Positions 5,790-6,223 of a stretch of 6,223 nucleotides of DNA are shown here, piece by piece. This stretch comes from Armatimonadota bacterium (GTDB lineage Bacteria > Armatimonadota > SYMT01): NCBI GenBank assembly GCA_020696885.1, contig JAJFMS010000230.1, forward strand, positions 1-6,223, in the 5' to 3' direction. Both the position numbers and the translations under genes were made by a program. How positions within the stretch are numbered: the first letter of the stretch is position 1; every line of letters starts with the position of its first letter. A model generated the notes under the pieces. That model saw only the letters and a program-made list of their open reading frames with translations, was not told the DNA's origin and ran no database searches.

Positions 5790-5818
5790 ACCCGCACCGA
5801 CTGAAACCCGCACCGGCT
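5790..5818 (+). repeat. 16-bp spaced tandem repeat upstream of the LacI gene
   Basis: ACCCGCACCGACT (5790-5802) is followed by ACCCGCACCGGCT (5806-5818), one mismatch in 13 and a period of 16 bp. The tandem pair ends about 14 bp before the extended -10 candidate of the LacI gene, so it could be a regulator binding site near the -35 position. Confidence 0.35.
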
Positions 5819-5826
5819 GGCTGCGA

Positions 5827-5840
5827 CATAATGCTATACG
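5827..5840 (+). promoter_or_regulatory. Candidate -10 region of the LacI-family gene
   Basis: TGCTATACG (5832-5840) fits an extended -10 (TGn followed by TATACG), and CATAAT (5827-5832) is an overlapping alternative. This is the AT-richest point in the spacer. No good -35 hexamer is visible. The leader would be roughly 20-30 nt and has no clear Shine-Dalgarno sequence before ATG 5869. Confidence 0.3.
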
Positions 5841-5868
5841 AGTAACACGCCCCCAGCTTCGCCTTCGA

Positions 5869-6223
5869 ATGTCCAAACTTACCCAGAGAGAGCTCGCCGC
5901 GCACCTCGGCCTGAGTTACGCCACGGTCAGCCGTGTGTTCAACGGGGACCTCCGCGTCAAGGAGCCCACCCGCCACCGCGTGATGCAAGAGGCGGAGCGG
6001 TTGGGTTTCCGGGGACATGCCCTGGCGCGGGCGCTGCGGATGAAGAAGAGCTTCGCCCTGGGGATGGTCGGCACGAACACGCTCCACAGCTACTGGGCCG
6101 AGGTGATGTCCGCCCTGGAGCGCCGCGCCCGGGAGTCCGGCTACCACGTGATCATCTGCCACCGTCATCGAGAGGAAGGGTCGGCGGAGCAGGTGCGGTT
6201 CCTCCTGGACCGGCAGGTAGACG
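5869..6223 (+). CDS. LacI/GalR-family transcriptional regulator, C-terminus outside window
   Basis: The first 118 codons of a LacI-type repressor are present; the gene runs off the right end with no stop. Residues 1-23 (MSKLTQRELAAHLGLSYATVSRV) form the DNA-binding helix-turn-helix, followed by FNGDLRVKEPTRHRVMQEAERLGF. HALARALR is the hinge helix, with the Leu that inserts into the minor groove of the operator. From about residue 60 (KSFALGMVGTNTLHSYWAEVMSALERRARESGYHVIICHRHREEG) the periplasmic-binding-protein-like sensor domain starts. Family members bind a sugar or related effector there and control nearby transport and catabolic genes. ATG 5869 is the only credible start because the HTH begins at once. 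The targets are probably downstream of the window, and the two SDR genes 2.6 kb to the left are a weaker possibility. Confidence 0.92.
   Translation, partial: MSKLTQRELAAHLGLSYATVSRVFNGDLRVKEPTRHRVMQEAERLGFRGHALARALRMKKSFALGMVGTNTLHSYWAEVMSALERRARESGYHVIICHRHREEGSAEQVRFLLDRQVD

Noticed and set aside
5701..6168. - strand open frame of 155 codons across the LacI start
   Set aside because: The + strand encodes a textbook LacI helix-turn-helix and hinge, so this is a shadow.

Overview
The window is GC-rich bacterial DNA with tightly packed genes and typical bacterial signals. It holds six protein genes, two of them cut by the window ends. I saw no rRNA, tRNA, transposase, phage gene or CRISPR array. 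The mix of NGN-type beta-propeller proteins, sugar-type oxidoreductases, a LacI regulator, a PAS/GAF histidine kinase and heptamer repeats between genes suggests a free-living heterotroph from a high-GC, possibly deep-branching phylum such as Chloroflexota/Thermomicrobia, Armatimonadota or Planctomycetota. The sequence alone does not settle the phylum.

Layout from left to right. (1) Bases 1-1461 carry two paralogous beta-propeller genes on the + strand, joined by an ATGA stop/start overlap. The first lacks its N-terminus in this window; the second has a clear Sec signal peptide. (2) A spacer of about 185 bp holds small repeats and a weak hairpin. (3) Bases 1647-3294 carry two + strand dehydrogenases: an extended SDR resembling uronate dehydrogenase, then a classical SDR with unusual residues at two conserved positions. 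The 88-bp spacer between them is built largely of inverted arrays of a degenerate CGTAATG heptamer. (4) Bases 3295-3482 lie between convergent genes and hold a perfect 12-bp hairpin and an array of a different heptamer, CGAACAC. (5) Bases 3483-5585 on the - strand encode a soluble PAS-GAF-PAS histidine kinase of 700 residues, with a promoter so close to its ATG that the mRNA may be leaderless. (6) A 283-bp divergent control region follows. (7) A LacI-family regulator begins at 5869 on the + strand and runs off the right end.

Functionally, the two dehydrogenases and the LacI regulator would fit oxidation of a sugar, sugar acid or polyol. That link is inferred from gene families and proximity. 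The kinase has no response regulator beside it in this window, so its output is unknown. Most of the region is ordinary. The items most worth a second look are the two unrelated heptamer arrays in neighbouring spacers, the atypical active site of the second SDR, the overlapping propeller pair, and the leaderless-looking kinase promoter.
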